NCBI RefSeq assembly: GCF_049445855.1
Contig: NZ_JBMSDV010000001.1
Span: 124,001-188,000, forward strand
Length of the DNA: 64,000 nt
Direction: 5' to 3'
DNA from: JAGOCV01 sp049445855
GTDB lineage: Bacteria; Pseudomonadota; Gammaproteobacteria; Burkholderiales; Burkholderiaceae_C
The notes below the pieces were generated by a model, which made no database searches, was not told where the DNA came from, and saw nothing but the letters and a program-made list of their open reading frames with translations. The translations under genes were made by a program, and so were the position numbers. Positions within the stretch are counted from its first letter, which is position 1. Each line of letters opens with the position of its first letter. This document shows positions 28,060 through 35,880 of the stretch, piece by piece.

Positions 28060-28836
28060 ATGCTGCGCTTCAAGAACCTGGGTAGCGGCAGCACCGGCAA
28101 CGCCACACTGGTCGAGGCGCGTGACGACGTCTCCGTATCACGGCTCCTGGTGGACTGCGGCCTCGGCGTCCGCAACCTGGAGGCCCGCCTGGCCGAGGCC
28201 GGCCTGCAGCCCGCCGACGTCGATGCCATCTTCATCACCCACGAGCACAGCGACCACATCGGCTGCGCCCGCCAGTGGGCACCGCGCCACGGCATTCCGG
28301 TCTGGATGAGCCATGGCACGCACGCGGCGCTGGGTTCACCCGACATCGGCGGCCTGGTTCGCACAGCCCATGACGGCGTGGCGTTCGAGCTGGCCGCGAT
28401 GCACGTCACGCCGTTCACCGTGCCCCACGACGCGCGCGAGCCGCTGCAGTTGCGTTGCAGCGACGGCGCACGGCATTTGGGCATCCTCACCGATCTGGGT
28501 CATGCGACAGCGCACGTGCTGGAGCAGCTCGCGCTCTGCGACGCCCTGCTGCTCGAGTGCAACCACGACCTGGACATGCTGCAGACGGGCAACTACCCGT
28601 GGTTCCTGAAGAAGCGGGTCGCCGGCGATCATGGTCACCTGTCGAATGCGAGTGCCGCAGAAATCGCGGCGCATCTTTGCCATGACGGCCTGCGACATGT
28701 AGTGGCGGCACACCTGAGCCAGCAGAACAACCGGCCCGAGCTGGCCACGGCAGCGCTGTCGGCGGCCCTGGCCTGCTCGCCAGACGACATCCTCGTTGCA
28801 CACCCGCAGGAAGGCACGGTCTGGCTCGACGCCTAG
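28060..28836 (+). CDS. MBL-fold metallo-hydrolase (YycJ/PhnP-like)
   Basis: A 258-residue metallo-beta-lactamase-fold hydrolase with the metal motif THEHSDHIG (HxHxDH), LGSGSTGNATLVE at the N-terminus, a TDLGHAT aspartate and further ligands in HLSNASAAE. This arrangement is typical for YycJ-type nuclease/phosphodiesterase relatives; the substrate is unknown. It lies 28 bp after bamC with a GGGAGGACGG ribosome site and is followed by a strong hairpin terminator, so it closes the dapA-bamC transcript. Confidence 0.85.
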   Translation: MLRFKNLGSGSTGNATLVEARDDVSVSRLLVDCGLGVRNLEARLAEAGLQPADVDAIFITHEHSDHIGCARQWAPRHGIPVWMSHGTHAALGSPDIGGLVRTAHDGVAFELAAMHVTPFTVPHDAREPLQLRCSDGARHLGILTDLGHATAHVLEQLALCDALLLECNHDLDMLQTGNYPWFLKKRVAGDHGHLSNASAAEIAAHLCHDGLRHVVAAHLSQQNNRPELATAALSAALACSPDDILVAHPQEGTVWLDA

Positions 28837-28885
28837 GCCGGACAGGCCAGGGACAGGCCAGGGACAGGACGGATGACGTCCATGA

Positions 28886-28910
28886 AAAAAGCCACCTTGC
28901 GGTGGCTTTT
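28886..28910. terminator. Bidirectional rho-independent terminator
   Basis: The AAAAAGCCACC / GGTGGCTTTT hairpin with a TTGC loop has A and T runs on both sides, so it can end both the MBL gene (plus) and the small lipoprotein gene (minus), which converge here. Just before it, at 28843-28870, is a short tandem repeat of GGGACAGGCCA. Confidence 0.85.
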
Positions 28911-28939
28911 CGCTTTCTGACAGTCGGAGAGCCGACGTA

Positions 28940-29209
28940 TCAGGGCTTCTTCATGGCTTCCTTGGCAGCTTCAGCGGCCTTGGCGGCAGCGTCGGAAGCA
29001 GCGGCGGATGCGTCAGCCGCAGGTGCGGAAGGGGCAGACGGAGCTGCAGTGGCTGCGTCGGCAACGGGTGCGGAAGGTGCAGCCGCGGGTGCGGGGGCCG
29101 GTGCAGCAGCCGGGGCCGGTGCGGGTGCAGGAGCGGCTTCTTCCTTCTTGCCGCAAGCGGCCAGGGCAACGGCAGCAACCAGGGTAGCCAGTACGAGCGA
29201 TTTCTTCAT
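28940..29209 (-). CDS. Small Ala/Pro-rich lipoprotein, 89 residues
   Basis: A signal peptide MKKSLVLATLVAAVAL ends in the lipobox LAAC (Cys19). The mature part is GKKEEA followed by long Ala/Pro repeats and a helical Ala-rich tail ending EAMKKP. Such low-complexity lipoproteins are common in Comamonadaceae. The stretch may span periplasm or tether proteins, but no function is known. A 5' untranslated region of about 90 bases with a hairpin (29271-29292) separates it from a possible promoter at 29305-29310. Confidence 0.75.
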   Translation of the reverse strand: MKKSLVLATLVAAVALAACGKKEEAAPAPAPAPAAAPAPAPAAAPSAPVADAATAAPSAPSAPAADASAAASDAAAKAAEAAKEAMKKP

Positions 29210-29304
29210 TTCATTTCCTTGAAACAGGAGTCTTCAGTTGGATGAGCCGTGGGCGGCGCCGCACGGCCGAGCGAAGGTTCTGATGACCTTCTGCTCAGCC
29301 GGGA

Positions 29305-29310
29305 ATTATA
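29305..29310 (-). promoter_or_regulatory. Possible -10 element for the small lipoprotein gene
   Basis: A perfect TATAAT on the minus strand includes the TAA stop of the upstream gene. A -35 match (TTCCCG, 16 bp away) is poor. The start of transcription would be near 29298, leaving a leader of about 90 bases. Confidence 0.4.
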
Positions 29311-29824
29311 GGCCGAGGGTGGAGGCCGGGAAGCCAGGAGCACTCTTGCGGACCCATTCGTCCAGGCTTTCGCGCAAAGCCACGCGCCGCTCCGGTTCGC
29401 GGCCCGCGACACCATTGCAGCGCTCGGGGTCGAGGCGGTGCATGGCCCATTGCGGACTCCAGATCGCGCTGGGCATTTCCAGCGGGTCAGCTGACCCACA
29501 GGCCCAGCATTCGATGATGTGGCCCCAGGTCTTGCGCCAGGTCACGAATCGCGCATGCTCACGGATGAGCGTGTCGTAGTTGCGCGCAATCATCACGAAA
29601 CTGCGCCCGCTGCGGGACCAGTCGTTCAGCGACTGTGCGACTGCGCGCTCGCCCAATGGCCAGTCGTCGAAATCGGCGTCGGAGATGATGATCTGCCGCC
29701 AGTCTTCACGCACTGCGGCAGCGAACGCGTCGCGCACGAGGTCGCGGAAATCGTTCCGGCCGGAAAACCGGCCCTGGGGAAGTTCGCCAGGTTCGGGCGT
29801 GACACCCGTCGTGGATTCAGCCAT
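29306..29824 (-). CDS. Conserved hypothetical protein next to RoxA-like hydroxylase
   Basis: A 172-residue soluble protein with FRDLVRDAFAAAVREDWRQ, DADFDDWPLGERAVAQSL and a Trp/Cys-rich middle (WRKTWGHIIECWACGSAD). No domain is recognised. The composition, with an aspartate pair DADFDDWPL and FVMIARNYDTLI, resembles a fold that could bind nucleic acid or act as a nuclease-like scaffold, but that is speculation. Its ATG follows the stop of the cupin gene with no gap (TGAATG), so the two are surely co-translated. Confidence 0.75.
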   Translation of the reverse strand: MAESTTGVTPEPGELPQGRFSGRNDFRDLVRDAFAAAVREDWRQIIISDADFDDWPLGERAVAQSLNDWSRSGRSFVMIARNYDTLIREHARFVTWRKTWGHIIECWACGSADPLEMPSAIWSPQWAMHRLDPERCNGVAGREPERRVALRESLDEWVRKSAPGFPASTLGL

Positions 29825-30955
29825 TCACATCTCCTCAGGTTTTCCCGCCGCGTGCAGCCACCCTGCCGCACACCAGGAAGACAGCAACTCCAGCGCATCG
29901 TCGCTGGCCCCGGCAAGGGTTTTGGCGTCGAGCCTGCGCGTATCTGCCAGTTTGCGCATGAGCGTTGCATCGCGCCCGGCAGCCAGATAGCTCTCTCCAT
30001 TGATGAAGATGCGCTTGCGGTCATACATCATCCGCGAACGGCGATCCAGCGCCACTGCCACCAGCTTGCGTGGAACACGGGTCGCATCGAACCATATGTT
30101 GGCCTTGGGTTCGGTGAGGTATTCCCCGAGCGCCCGCTCCAGCGCCCCGGTTTCACCCAAGGCGCGCGCTACGGAATCACGCGCGAAATCGACCATGCCT
30201 TGCGGGATTTCCGCCGGCGACTCCACGGCAGGCTGCCTGGCATCGCGGTACAGCACGGGTTCGTCGCCGTCCTCGTCGGCAATGCGCTGAAGCAGTTCGC
30301 GCGCGAGCTCCTGCCGGGCCGGCGCGCGAAAGCCGATCGAGTAGGTCATGCATTCGCCCTCGGCGATGCCATCGTGTGCATAGCGGGGCGGCAGGTAGAG
30401 CATGTCACCGGGCTCAAGCACCCACTCCTGTTGTGGCCGGAAGTTGGCGAGAACCTTGAGCGGCACGTCGTCGCGCAGGGTCAGATCGTCCTGCAGGCCA
30501 ATGCGCCAGCGGCGCTTGCCATGCGCCTGCAGCAGGAATACGTCATAGCTGTCGAAGTGCGGCCCGACGCCGCCACCATCCGTGGCGTAACTGATCATCA
30601 GGTCATCGAGCCGGGCATCGGGCACGAAGCGGAAGCGCGTCAGCAATTCGTGAAGGCGATCATCGTGCAGGTCCGTCCCCTGAACGAGCAGGCTCCATTG
30701 GGGCCGGCTGAGCGGCGGCAGGCTGCGCGGCCCGAAGGGCCCGCGGCGCAGCTTCCAGGCACCGCCCCGTTGCTCGACCAGGCGCGACTCCACATCGTCG
30801 TGCGACACGAGCGCGAAGAGCTGCTGCCGGGACAGCAGGGCCTGCATGTCCGGCACGGCCTGCCTGACCAGCAAGGGCTTTTTCTGCCAATGCCGCGACA
30901 TGAACTGGCTTGTGGAGAGGCCGCCGAGCAAGCCAATGTTTTTCCGGGAGTCCAT
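29825..30955 (-). CDS. roxA: JmjC-like cupin, probable ribosomal protein L16 3-hydroxylase
   Basis: A 376-residue 2-oxoglutarate/Fe(II) oxygenase of the YcfD/RoxA type. It starts NIGLLGGLSTSQFMSRHWQK, a family hallmark. Iron ligands are H133 and D135 in GPHFDSYDVF, and H194 in YLPPRYAHDG. YcfD-family enzymes hydroxylate an arginine of ribosomal protein L16; the same role is inferred here. Only 14 bp separate its ATG from that of the divergent slyD gene. An AGGAG ribosome site lies inside that gap. Confidence 0.85.
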   Translation of the reverse strand: MDSRKNIGLLGGLSTSQFMSRHWQKKPLLVRQAVPDMQALLSRQQLFALVSHDDVESRLVEQRGGAWKLRRGPFGPRSLPPLSRPQWSLLVQGTDLHDDRLHELLTRFRFVPDARLDDLMISYATDGGGVGPHFDSYDVFLLQAHGKRRWRIGLQDDLTLRDDVPLKVLANFRPQQEWVLEPGDMLYLPPRYAHDGIAEGECMTYSIGFRAPARQELARELLQRIADEDGDEPVLYRDARQPAVESPAEIPQGMVDFARDSVARALGETGALERALGEYLTEPKANIWFDATRVPRKLVAVALDRRSRMMYDRKRIFINGESYLAAGRDATLMRKLADTRRLDAKTLAGASDDALELLSSWCAAGWLHAAGKPEEM

Positions 30956-30969
30956 GGGACAATTCTCCT

Positions 30970-31488
30970 ATGGAAATTTCACAGCAATGCGTGGTCGGTC
31001 TCACCTGGACGCTCAAGGACACACTGGGCGAAGAACTGGACGTCCTCGAGGAACCCGTCGAGTTCCTCGTGGGCGGGGGCGACCTCCTCGCCAAGATAGA
31101 GGAAGCCCTCCAAGGGCATGAACCGGGCGCGACCCTGAACCTGCATCTGGAGCCGGAAGAGGCGTTTGGCGACTACGACGAGCAACTGGTGTTCCTCGAA
31201 GCGCGCTCGCTGTTTCCCGCAGGCCTCGAAGAAGGCATGACCTTCGAAGGCCTACCGGAAGGCGGCAACGCTGATGCACCGAAGAACCTGCTTTTCACCG
31301 TCACGGAAATCTATCCGGAGCATGTCGTGCTGGACGGCAACCATCCGTTGGCAGGCATTGCACTGCGCATTGCCCTCAAAGTTCATACCGTGCGTGAAGC
31401 CACCGAAGAGGAAATCGGTGAGGGCACGGCCGGCACCGGCTTCTTCCGTGTCACGCCACAAGCGCCGGGAAGCTCGTCACTGCATTGA
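30970..31488 (+). CDS. slyD: FKBP-type peptidyl-prolyl isomerase, SlyD-like
   Basis: A 172-residue FKBP with the inserted flap domain of SlyD. It has LTWTLKDTLGEELD, PVEFLVGGGDLLAKIEEALQGHEPG and EPEEAFGDYDE motifs. The His/Cys-rich metal-binding tail of Escherichia coli SlyD is missing; the protein ends in GSSSLH, so it is an isomerase/chaperone without an obvious nickel store. The ATG at 30970 fits the usual start MEI..QCVV. It is divergent from roxA. Confidence 0.88.
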   Translation: MEISQQCVVGLTWTLKDTLGEELDVLEEPVEFLVGGGDLLAKIEEALQGHEPGATLNLHLEPEEAFGDYDEQLVFLEARSLFPAGLEEGMTFEGLPEGGNADAPKNLLFTVTEIYPEHVVLDGNHPLAGIALRIALKVHTVREATEEEIGEGTAGTGFFRVTPQAPGSSSLH

Positions 31489-31510
31489 GCGACGAGCTTC
31501 CCGTGTGCGC

Positions 31511-31534
31511 GGTCGGGCACTGAAGTGCCCGACC
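31511..31534. terminator. Hairpin between slyD and the glycine-zipper lipoprotein gene
   Basis: GGTCGGGCAC pairs perfectly with GTGCCCGACC around TGAA, giving a 10-bp stem between two convergent genes. There is only a weak T-rich stretch (TGTCTT) afterwards, so termination is plausible but not certain. Confidence 0.55.
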
Positions 31535-31571
31535 GATGCGAGTGTCTTACTCGCGGAGGTCTTGCGCGCGG

Positions 31572-32072
31572 TCAGACGCGCGAGATCTGGCCGTCCTGGA
31601 TCCTCACGCGGTCACCCACGCGCAGATCCCCAGGGGACGGCACGTCGTATGAACGCATGGTGCCGTTGTCGACCTGGATGGACACACGGTAGGTTTCGTT
31701 GACGGTGTTGCGGTTGCGGCCTTCCACATTGTTGCCGACCACTGCGCCGCCGACAGCGCCTGCAGCGGTAGCCAGCGCGCGACCCGAACCACCGCCGATC
31801 TGATTGCCGATCACCGCACCTGCGATGCCGCCAATCACGGCGCCAGCACCCGAGGGACGGCCGCCGCGCTCTTCGGTACGGATGATGTCGACGGAAGATA
31901 CACGACCGAATTCGACGTAGCTGGCCGAGGCGACAGGCGGATATGCCGGTGAGTACGGACGGCTCGTCACCACCTGCTCAGGCGGGAGATTCGGGTTGGT
32001 GCCGCAAGCAGCGAGCGTCGCCACGACGACCGCAGCAGACACATAGGTAAAGGTTCGAGCGATAGTGCGCAT
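31572..32072 (-). CDS. Glycine-zipper 2TM lipoprotein (SlyB-like)
   Basis: A 166-residue lipoprotein. The signal peptide ends in the lipobox LAAC. Two glycine-zipper helices follow (GAGAVIGGIAGAVIGNQIGG and the ALATAAGAVGGAVVGN repeat), and a beta-rich C-terminal part YRVSIQVDNGTMRSYDV. SlyB-type proteins sit in the outer membrane and are linked to envelope stress, often under PhoPQ control in enterics; no such box was recognised here. The ATG at 32072 has CAAGGAGATGTC ahead of it; the longer frame is ignored. Confidence 0.88.
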   Translation of the reverse strand: MRTIARTFTYVSAAVVVATLAACGTNPNLPPEQVVTSRPYSPAYPPVASASYVEFGRVSSVDIIRTEERGGRPSGAGAVIGGIAGAVIGNQIGGGSGRALATAAGAVGGAVVGNNVEGRNRNTVNETYRVSIQVDNGTMRSYDVPSPGDLRVGDRVRIQDGQISRV

Positions 32073-32240
32073 GACATCTCCTTGGAAAAGTCCGGGCTCC
32101 TCGAAGGAGAAACCCATGCGCCAATTACAGGGCGCGCCGCAGCGTCGCGCGGTCAGGCACCGGCACGGCCACCTGTACGACGCGCGCGTAGCGTCGCGTA
32201 AGACGTGTCCGACAGCCAGCCGGCAGAGCCGCCCTGCAGC

Positions 32241-32687
32241 TCAGCCTTTGCCGGTGGAGCCGTAACCGCCCTCACCGCGCTCGCTGGGCGGGAACTCATC
32301 CACCACGCGGAACGTGGCTTGCACCACCGGCACGATGACGAGCTGGGCGATGCGCTCCAGGGGCTGGATGGTGAAGGCGGTATCGCTGCGGTTCCAGGCG
32401 CTCACCATGAGCTGGCCCTGGTAGTCACTGTCGATCAGACCCACCAGGTTGCCCAGCACGATGCCGTGCTTGTGCCCCAACCCGGAGCGCGGAAGGATCA
32501 GTGCTGCATACGATGGATCGCGCAGGTAGATCGCAATGCCGGTCGGCACGAGCTGCCATGCATTCGGTTCGAGCGTGAGGGGCTCCTGCAGGCAGGCCCG
32601 CAGGTCCAGGCCTGCGCTGCCCGGCGTTGCATAGGCGGGGAGTTGATCCGCCATGCGCGGATCGATGATCTTGACGTCGAGGTTCAT
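32241..32687 (-). CDS. dut: Deoxyuridine 5'-triphosphate nucleotidohydrolase
   Basis: A 148-residue trimeric dUTPase with all five motifs: PGSAGLDLRA, LILPRSGLGHKHG, GNLVGLIDSDYQG, ERIAQLVIVPV and the C-terminal RGEGGYGSTG that closes over the active site. It hydrolyses dUTP to dUMP, keeping uracil out of DNA and feeding thymidylate synthesis. It follows coaBC and a 62-codon gene in the same direction, the usual coaBC-dut order. Confidence 0.95.
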   Translation of the reverse strand: MNLDVKIIDPRMADQLPAYATPGSAGLDLRACLQEPLTLEPNAWQLVPTGIAIYLRDPSYAALILPRSGLGHKHGIVLGNLVGLIDSDYQGQLMVSAWNRSDTAFTIQPLERIAQLVIVPVVQATFRVVDEFPPSERGEGGYGSTGKG

Positions 32688-32689
32688 GT

Positions 32690-32878
32690 TCAGCGGTTGC
32701 CACGCTGCCCGAGCAGCTGGCGAAGAATGGTGGCGAGGTCCGGCGGGCCGGACATCGGTTGCATGGGTTGCGGCGCGGCCCTGGCCTTGCGCATGACGAT
32801 TCCCGGTGGCGGCGACGTCAACTGCTCGACATAACGCACGAAATCGCCATCCGGCGGGGTGTCATACAGCTTGTTCAT
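32690..32878 (-). CDS. Small conserved hypothetical protein, 62 residues
   Basis: MNKLYDTPPDGDFVRYVEQL, then a Pro-rich centre and ATILRQLLGQRGNR. Its ATG overlaps the coaBC stop (ATGA) and it ends 2 bp before the dut start codon, so it is almost certainly translated. The N-terminal amphipathic stretch followed by prolines suggests a protein-binding peptide. No function is known; it is not predicted to be membrane-bound. Confidence 0.65.
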   Translation of the reverse strand: MNKLYDTPPDGDFVRYVEQLTSPPPGIVMRKARAAPQPMQPMSGPPDLATILRQLLGQRGNR

Positions 32879-34107
32879 GCGTGCTCCCTGCGTGCCTGCG
32901 CCATGCGGCCGGCAATTTCCGAAATGAGCTGACGGGCCAGCACGAGCTTGCTGGCACGCGGCACTTCACGCACGCCCTGCGCGTCCACCAGCAGCAACTG
33001 GTTGTCGTCCTGCCCGAAGGCCGCCGGGCCGATGTTGCCCACCAGCAGCGGAATGCCCTTGCGCGCGCGCTTGGCCTGCGCATTGACCAGCAGGTCATGG
33101 CTCTCGGCCGCGAAGCCCACGCAATACAAATCGCCCTTCTGCGCGCGCTCGCTTTGCGCCAGCGTATGCAGGATGTCCGGGTTTTCGGTGAAGGCCACGA
33201 CGGGTGCCTGCCCCGAGCCGTCCTTCTTGATTTTCTGTTCGCTTGGCGACGCTGGCCGCCAGTCCGCCACTGCCGCAGTGGCGATGAACACGGTCGCCTG
33301 CGACGCAAATCGAAGCGACGCATCGAGCATGTCGCGCGCGGACTGCACGTCGATGCGCGTCACGCCACGTGGCGTGGGCACGGCGACGGGGCCGGCAATG
33401 AGCGTCACGTCGGCACCCGCCTCGCGCGCAGCGCGGGCCACGGCGAAACCCATCTTCCCGGACGAATGGTTGGTCACGCCGCGGATCGGATCGATCGCCT
33501 CGAACGTCGGCCCTGCCGTCACGAGCACGTGCTGACCGCGCATCGGCTTGGGCTGGAAGAACGCAATGATGTCCTCGAGCAGTTGTGGCGGTTCGAGCAT
33601 GCGGCCGTCGCCCGTCTCGCCACAGGCCTGGAAGCCGCTGCCCACACCCAGGATGACGGCACCGTCCGCATCGAGCTGCCGGAGGTTGCGCTGCGTCGCC
33701 GGGTGCGCCCACATCTCGCGGTTCATGGCCGGCGCGATGAGCAACGGCACGCGATCGATCGGCCGGGCCAGGCACATCAGGCTGAGCAGGTCGTCCGCAC
33801 GGCCGTGCAGCAGCTTGGCCATGAAATCCGCGCTGCAGGGCGCGAGCACGATGGCGTCGGCCTCGCGGCTCAGGTTGATGTGCGGCATGTTGTTGGACTC
33901 GCGGGCATCCCATTGCGAGTCGTAGACGGTGCGACCCGAGAGCGCCTGCATCGTCACCGGGGTGATGAACTGCTCGGCAGCGGCTGTCATCACCACCTGG
34001 ACAGTCGCCCCCTCCTTGATGAATGCGCGGCAGAGCTCCGCCGCCTTGTAGCAGGCGATGCCACCGGTCAGCCCGAGGATGATGTGTTTGCCGGCGAGGT
34101 CGTTCAT
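32875..34107 (-). CDS. coaBC: Bifunctional phosphopantothenoylcysteine decarboxylase/synthetase
   Basis: A 410-residue enzyme of coenzyme A synthesis. The CoaC half has GLTGGIACYKAAEL, the active-site His in MPHINLSREAD and the PAMNREMW substrate clamp. The CoaB half has VTAGPTFEAIDPIRGVTNHS and SGKMG. It joins cysteine to 4'-phosphopantothenate and decarboxylates the product. The start at 34107 is preferred by family alignment; ATG 34116 is the alternative. It is divergent from pyrG. Confidence 0.93.
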   Translation of the reverse strand: MNDLAGKHIILGLTGGIACYKAAELCRAFIKEGATVQVVMTAAAEQFITPVTMQALSGRTVYDSQWDARESNNMPHINLSREADAIVLAPCSADFMAKLLHGRADDLLSLMCLARPIDRVPLLIAPAMNREMWAHPATQRNLRQLDADGAVILGVGSGFQACGETGDGRMLEPPQLLEDIIAFFQPKPMRGQHVLVTAGPTFEAIDPIRGVTNHSSGKMGFAVARAAREAGADVTLIAGPVAVPTPRGVTRIDVQSARDMLDASLRFASQATVFIATAAVADWRPASPSEQKIKKDGSGQAPVVAFTENPDILHTLAQSERAQKGDLYCVGFAAESHDLLVNAQAKRARKGIPLLVGNIGPAAFGQDDNQLLLVDAQGVREVPRASKLVLARQLISEIAGRMAQARREHA

Positions 34108-34136
34108 GGGGCGCATGGTATCAAGGATGCCGAGCG

Positions 34137-34142
34137 TATAAT
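34137..34142 (+). promoter_or_regulatory. -10 element for pyrG
   Basis: A perfect TATAAT lies 43 bp before the pyrG ATG; transcription would start near 34149. No good -35 hexamer is seen at 16-18 bp spacing. Confidence 0.5.
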
Positions 34143-34160
34143 CTCGCTTTACCACCTCCT

Positions 34161-34177
34161 TCGGGGTCACGCCCCGA
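34161..34177 (+). promoter_or_regulatory. Leader hairpin before pyrG
   Basis: TCGGGG pairs with CCCCGA around TCACG, 8 bases before the pyrG ATG. It covers the place where a ribosome site should be, so it may limit translation. Whether it takes part in nucleotide-dependent control is unknown. Confidence 0.35.
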
Positions 34178-34184
34178 ACCTGAC

Positions 34185-35858
34185 ATGACCAAATTCGTCT
34201 TCGTCACCGGCGGTGTGGTGTCCTCCCTGGGCAAGGGAATCGCCTCAGCCTCCCTCGCCGCGATCCTTGAATCGCGGGGCCTCAAAGTCACCCTCATCAA
34301 GCTCGATCCGTACATCAACGTCGACCCCGGCACGATGTCGCCCTTCCAGCACGGTGAAGTCTTTGTGACCGACGACGGTGCCGAAACCGACCTGGACCTC
34401 GGCCACTATGAGCGCTTCATCACGACGCGCATGCGCAAGGCCAACAACTTCACCACCGGCCAGATCTACAAGAGCGTTCTCGAAAAGGAACGCCGCGGCG
34501 ACTACCTCGGCAAGACCGTGCAGGTCATCCCGCACGTCACCAACGAAATCCAGGAATACGTCAAGCGCGGCGCGGGCATCGGCTCCGACCATGCGGTGGA
34601 CGTGGCCATCGTCGAGATCGGTGGGACCGTGGGTGACATCGAGTCCCTGCCCTTCCTGGAAGCCGCGCGCCAGATGAGCCTGAAGCTCGGCCCCAACAAT
34701 GCCGCTTTCGTCCACCTGTCTTACGTACCGTGGATCGCTGCCGCCGGTGAGCTCAAGACCAAGCCCACGCAGCACACCGCGCAGAAGCTGCGGGAAATCG
34801 GCATCCAGGCCGACGCCCTGCTCTGCCGTGCCGACCGACCGATCCCCGAAGACGAGCGCGCGAAGATTTCGCTGTTCTCCAACGTGCCCGAATGGGGCGT
34901 CATTTCCATGTGGGACGTGGACACCATCTACAAGGTGCCGCGCATGCTGCACGAGCAGGGCCTGGACGGCCTGATCTGCGACAAGCTGCGCCTGAACACG
35001 CCGCCCGCCAACCTCAAGCGCTGGGACGACCTCGTCTACGAAACGGAACACCCGAAGGGCGAGGTCACCATCGCCATGGTCGGCAAGTACGTCGACCTGT
35101 CGGACAGCTACAAGTCGCTCAACGAAGCACTGCGCCACGCCGGCATGAAGAACCATGCGCGCGTGAAGATCGAGTACGTCGACTCCGAAACCATCACGCC
35201 CGAGACCGTCTCGCGCCTCTCCAAATTCGACGCGGTGCTGGTGCCCGGCGGCTTCGGCAAGCGCGGCATCGAAGGCAAGATCGCCGCGGCCCGTTTTGCA
35301 CGCGAGAACAAGCTGCCCTACCTCGGCATCTGCCTGGGCATGCAGGTCGCGACCATCGAAGTGGCCCGCGACATCGCAGGCCTGAAGGACGCCAACAGCA
35401 CCGAGTTCGAGCCCGACACACCGCACCCCGTCATCGCCCTCATCACCGAGTGGAAAGACGCGGACGGCACGATCAAGACGCGCGACGAGAAGTCCGACCT
35501 CGGCGGCACGATGCGCCTGGGTGCCCAAAGCTCCGACGTGAAGCCTGGCACACTGGCGCACAAGATCTACGGCGACGTGGTGAACGAGCGCCACCGCCAC
35601 CGCTATGAAGCCAACGTGAATTACCTGGACCAGTTGCGCGACGCCGGCCTCGTGATTTCCGCGCTCACCCAGCGCGAGCAGCTCACCGAAATCGTCGAGC
35701 TGCCGCAGACTGTGCATCCGTGGTTCATGGGCGTGCAGTTCCACCCGGAATTCAAATCCACGCCGTGGGACGGCCATCCGCTGTTCAACGCATTCGTGAA
35801 GGCCGCACTCGACCATCAGGCGATGGGCGGCAAGAAGAGCCTGAAGGCAGTTGCCTGA
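34185..35858 (+). CDS. pyrG: CTP synthase
   Basis: A 557-residue enzyme converting UTP and glutamine to CTP. The synthetase domain begins TKFVFVTGGVVSSLGKGI with the P-loop-like GKGI. The glutamine amidotransferase domain has the nucleophile in LGICLGMQ and the His/Glu pair in VQFHPEF. Start follows the family consensus. It is the first gene of a pyrG-DUF1330-eno-ftsB run. Confidence 0.96.
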   Translation: MTKFVFVTGGVVSSLGKGIASASLAAILESRGLKVTLIKLDPYINVDPGTMSPFQHGEVFVTDDGAETDLDLGHYERFITTRMRKANNFTTGQIYKSVLEKERRGDYLGKTVQVIPHVTNEIQEYVKRGAGIGSDHAVDVAIVEIGGTVGDIESLPFLEAARQMSLKLGPNNAAFVHLSYVPWIAAAGELKTKPTQHTAQKLREIGIQADALLCRADRPIPEDERAKISLFSNVPEWGVISMWDVDTIYKVPRMLHEQGLDGLICDKLRLNTPPANLKRWDDLVYETEHPKGEVTIAMVGKYVDLSDSYKSLNEALRHAGMKNHARVKIEYVDSETITPETVSRLSKFDAVLVPGGFGKRGIEGKIAAARFARENKLPYLGICLGMQVATIEVARDIAGLKDANSTEFEPDTPHPVIALITEWKDADGTIKTRDEKSDLGGTMRLGAQSSDVKPGTLAHKIYGDVVNERHRHRYEANVNYLDQLRDAGLVISALTQREQLTEIVELPQTVHPWFMGVQFHPEFKSTPWDGHPLFNAFVKAALDHQAMGGKKSLKAVA

Positions 35859-35880
35859 AGCGGCCAACTGGAGACACACC

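Noticed and set aside
25998..28490. 830-codon minus-strand frame opposite dapA, bamC and the MBL gene
   Set aside because: It covers three well-recognised plus-strand genes and has no recognisable domain.
28843..28870. Short tandem repeat GGGACAGGCCA as a functional repeat
   Set aside because: Only two to three copies of about 11 bases between a stop codon and a terminator; too little to support a function.
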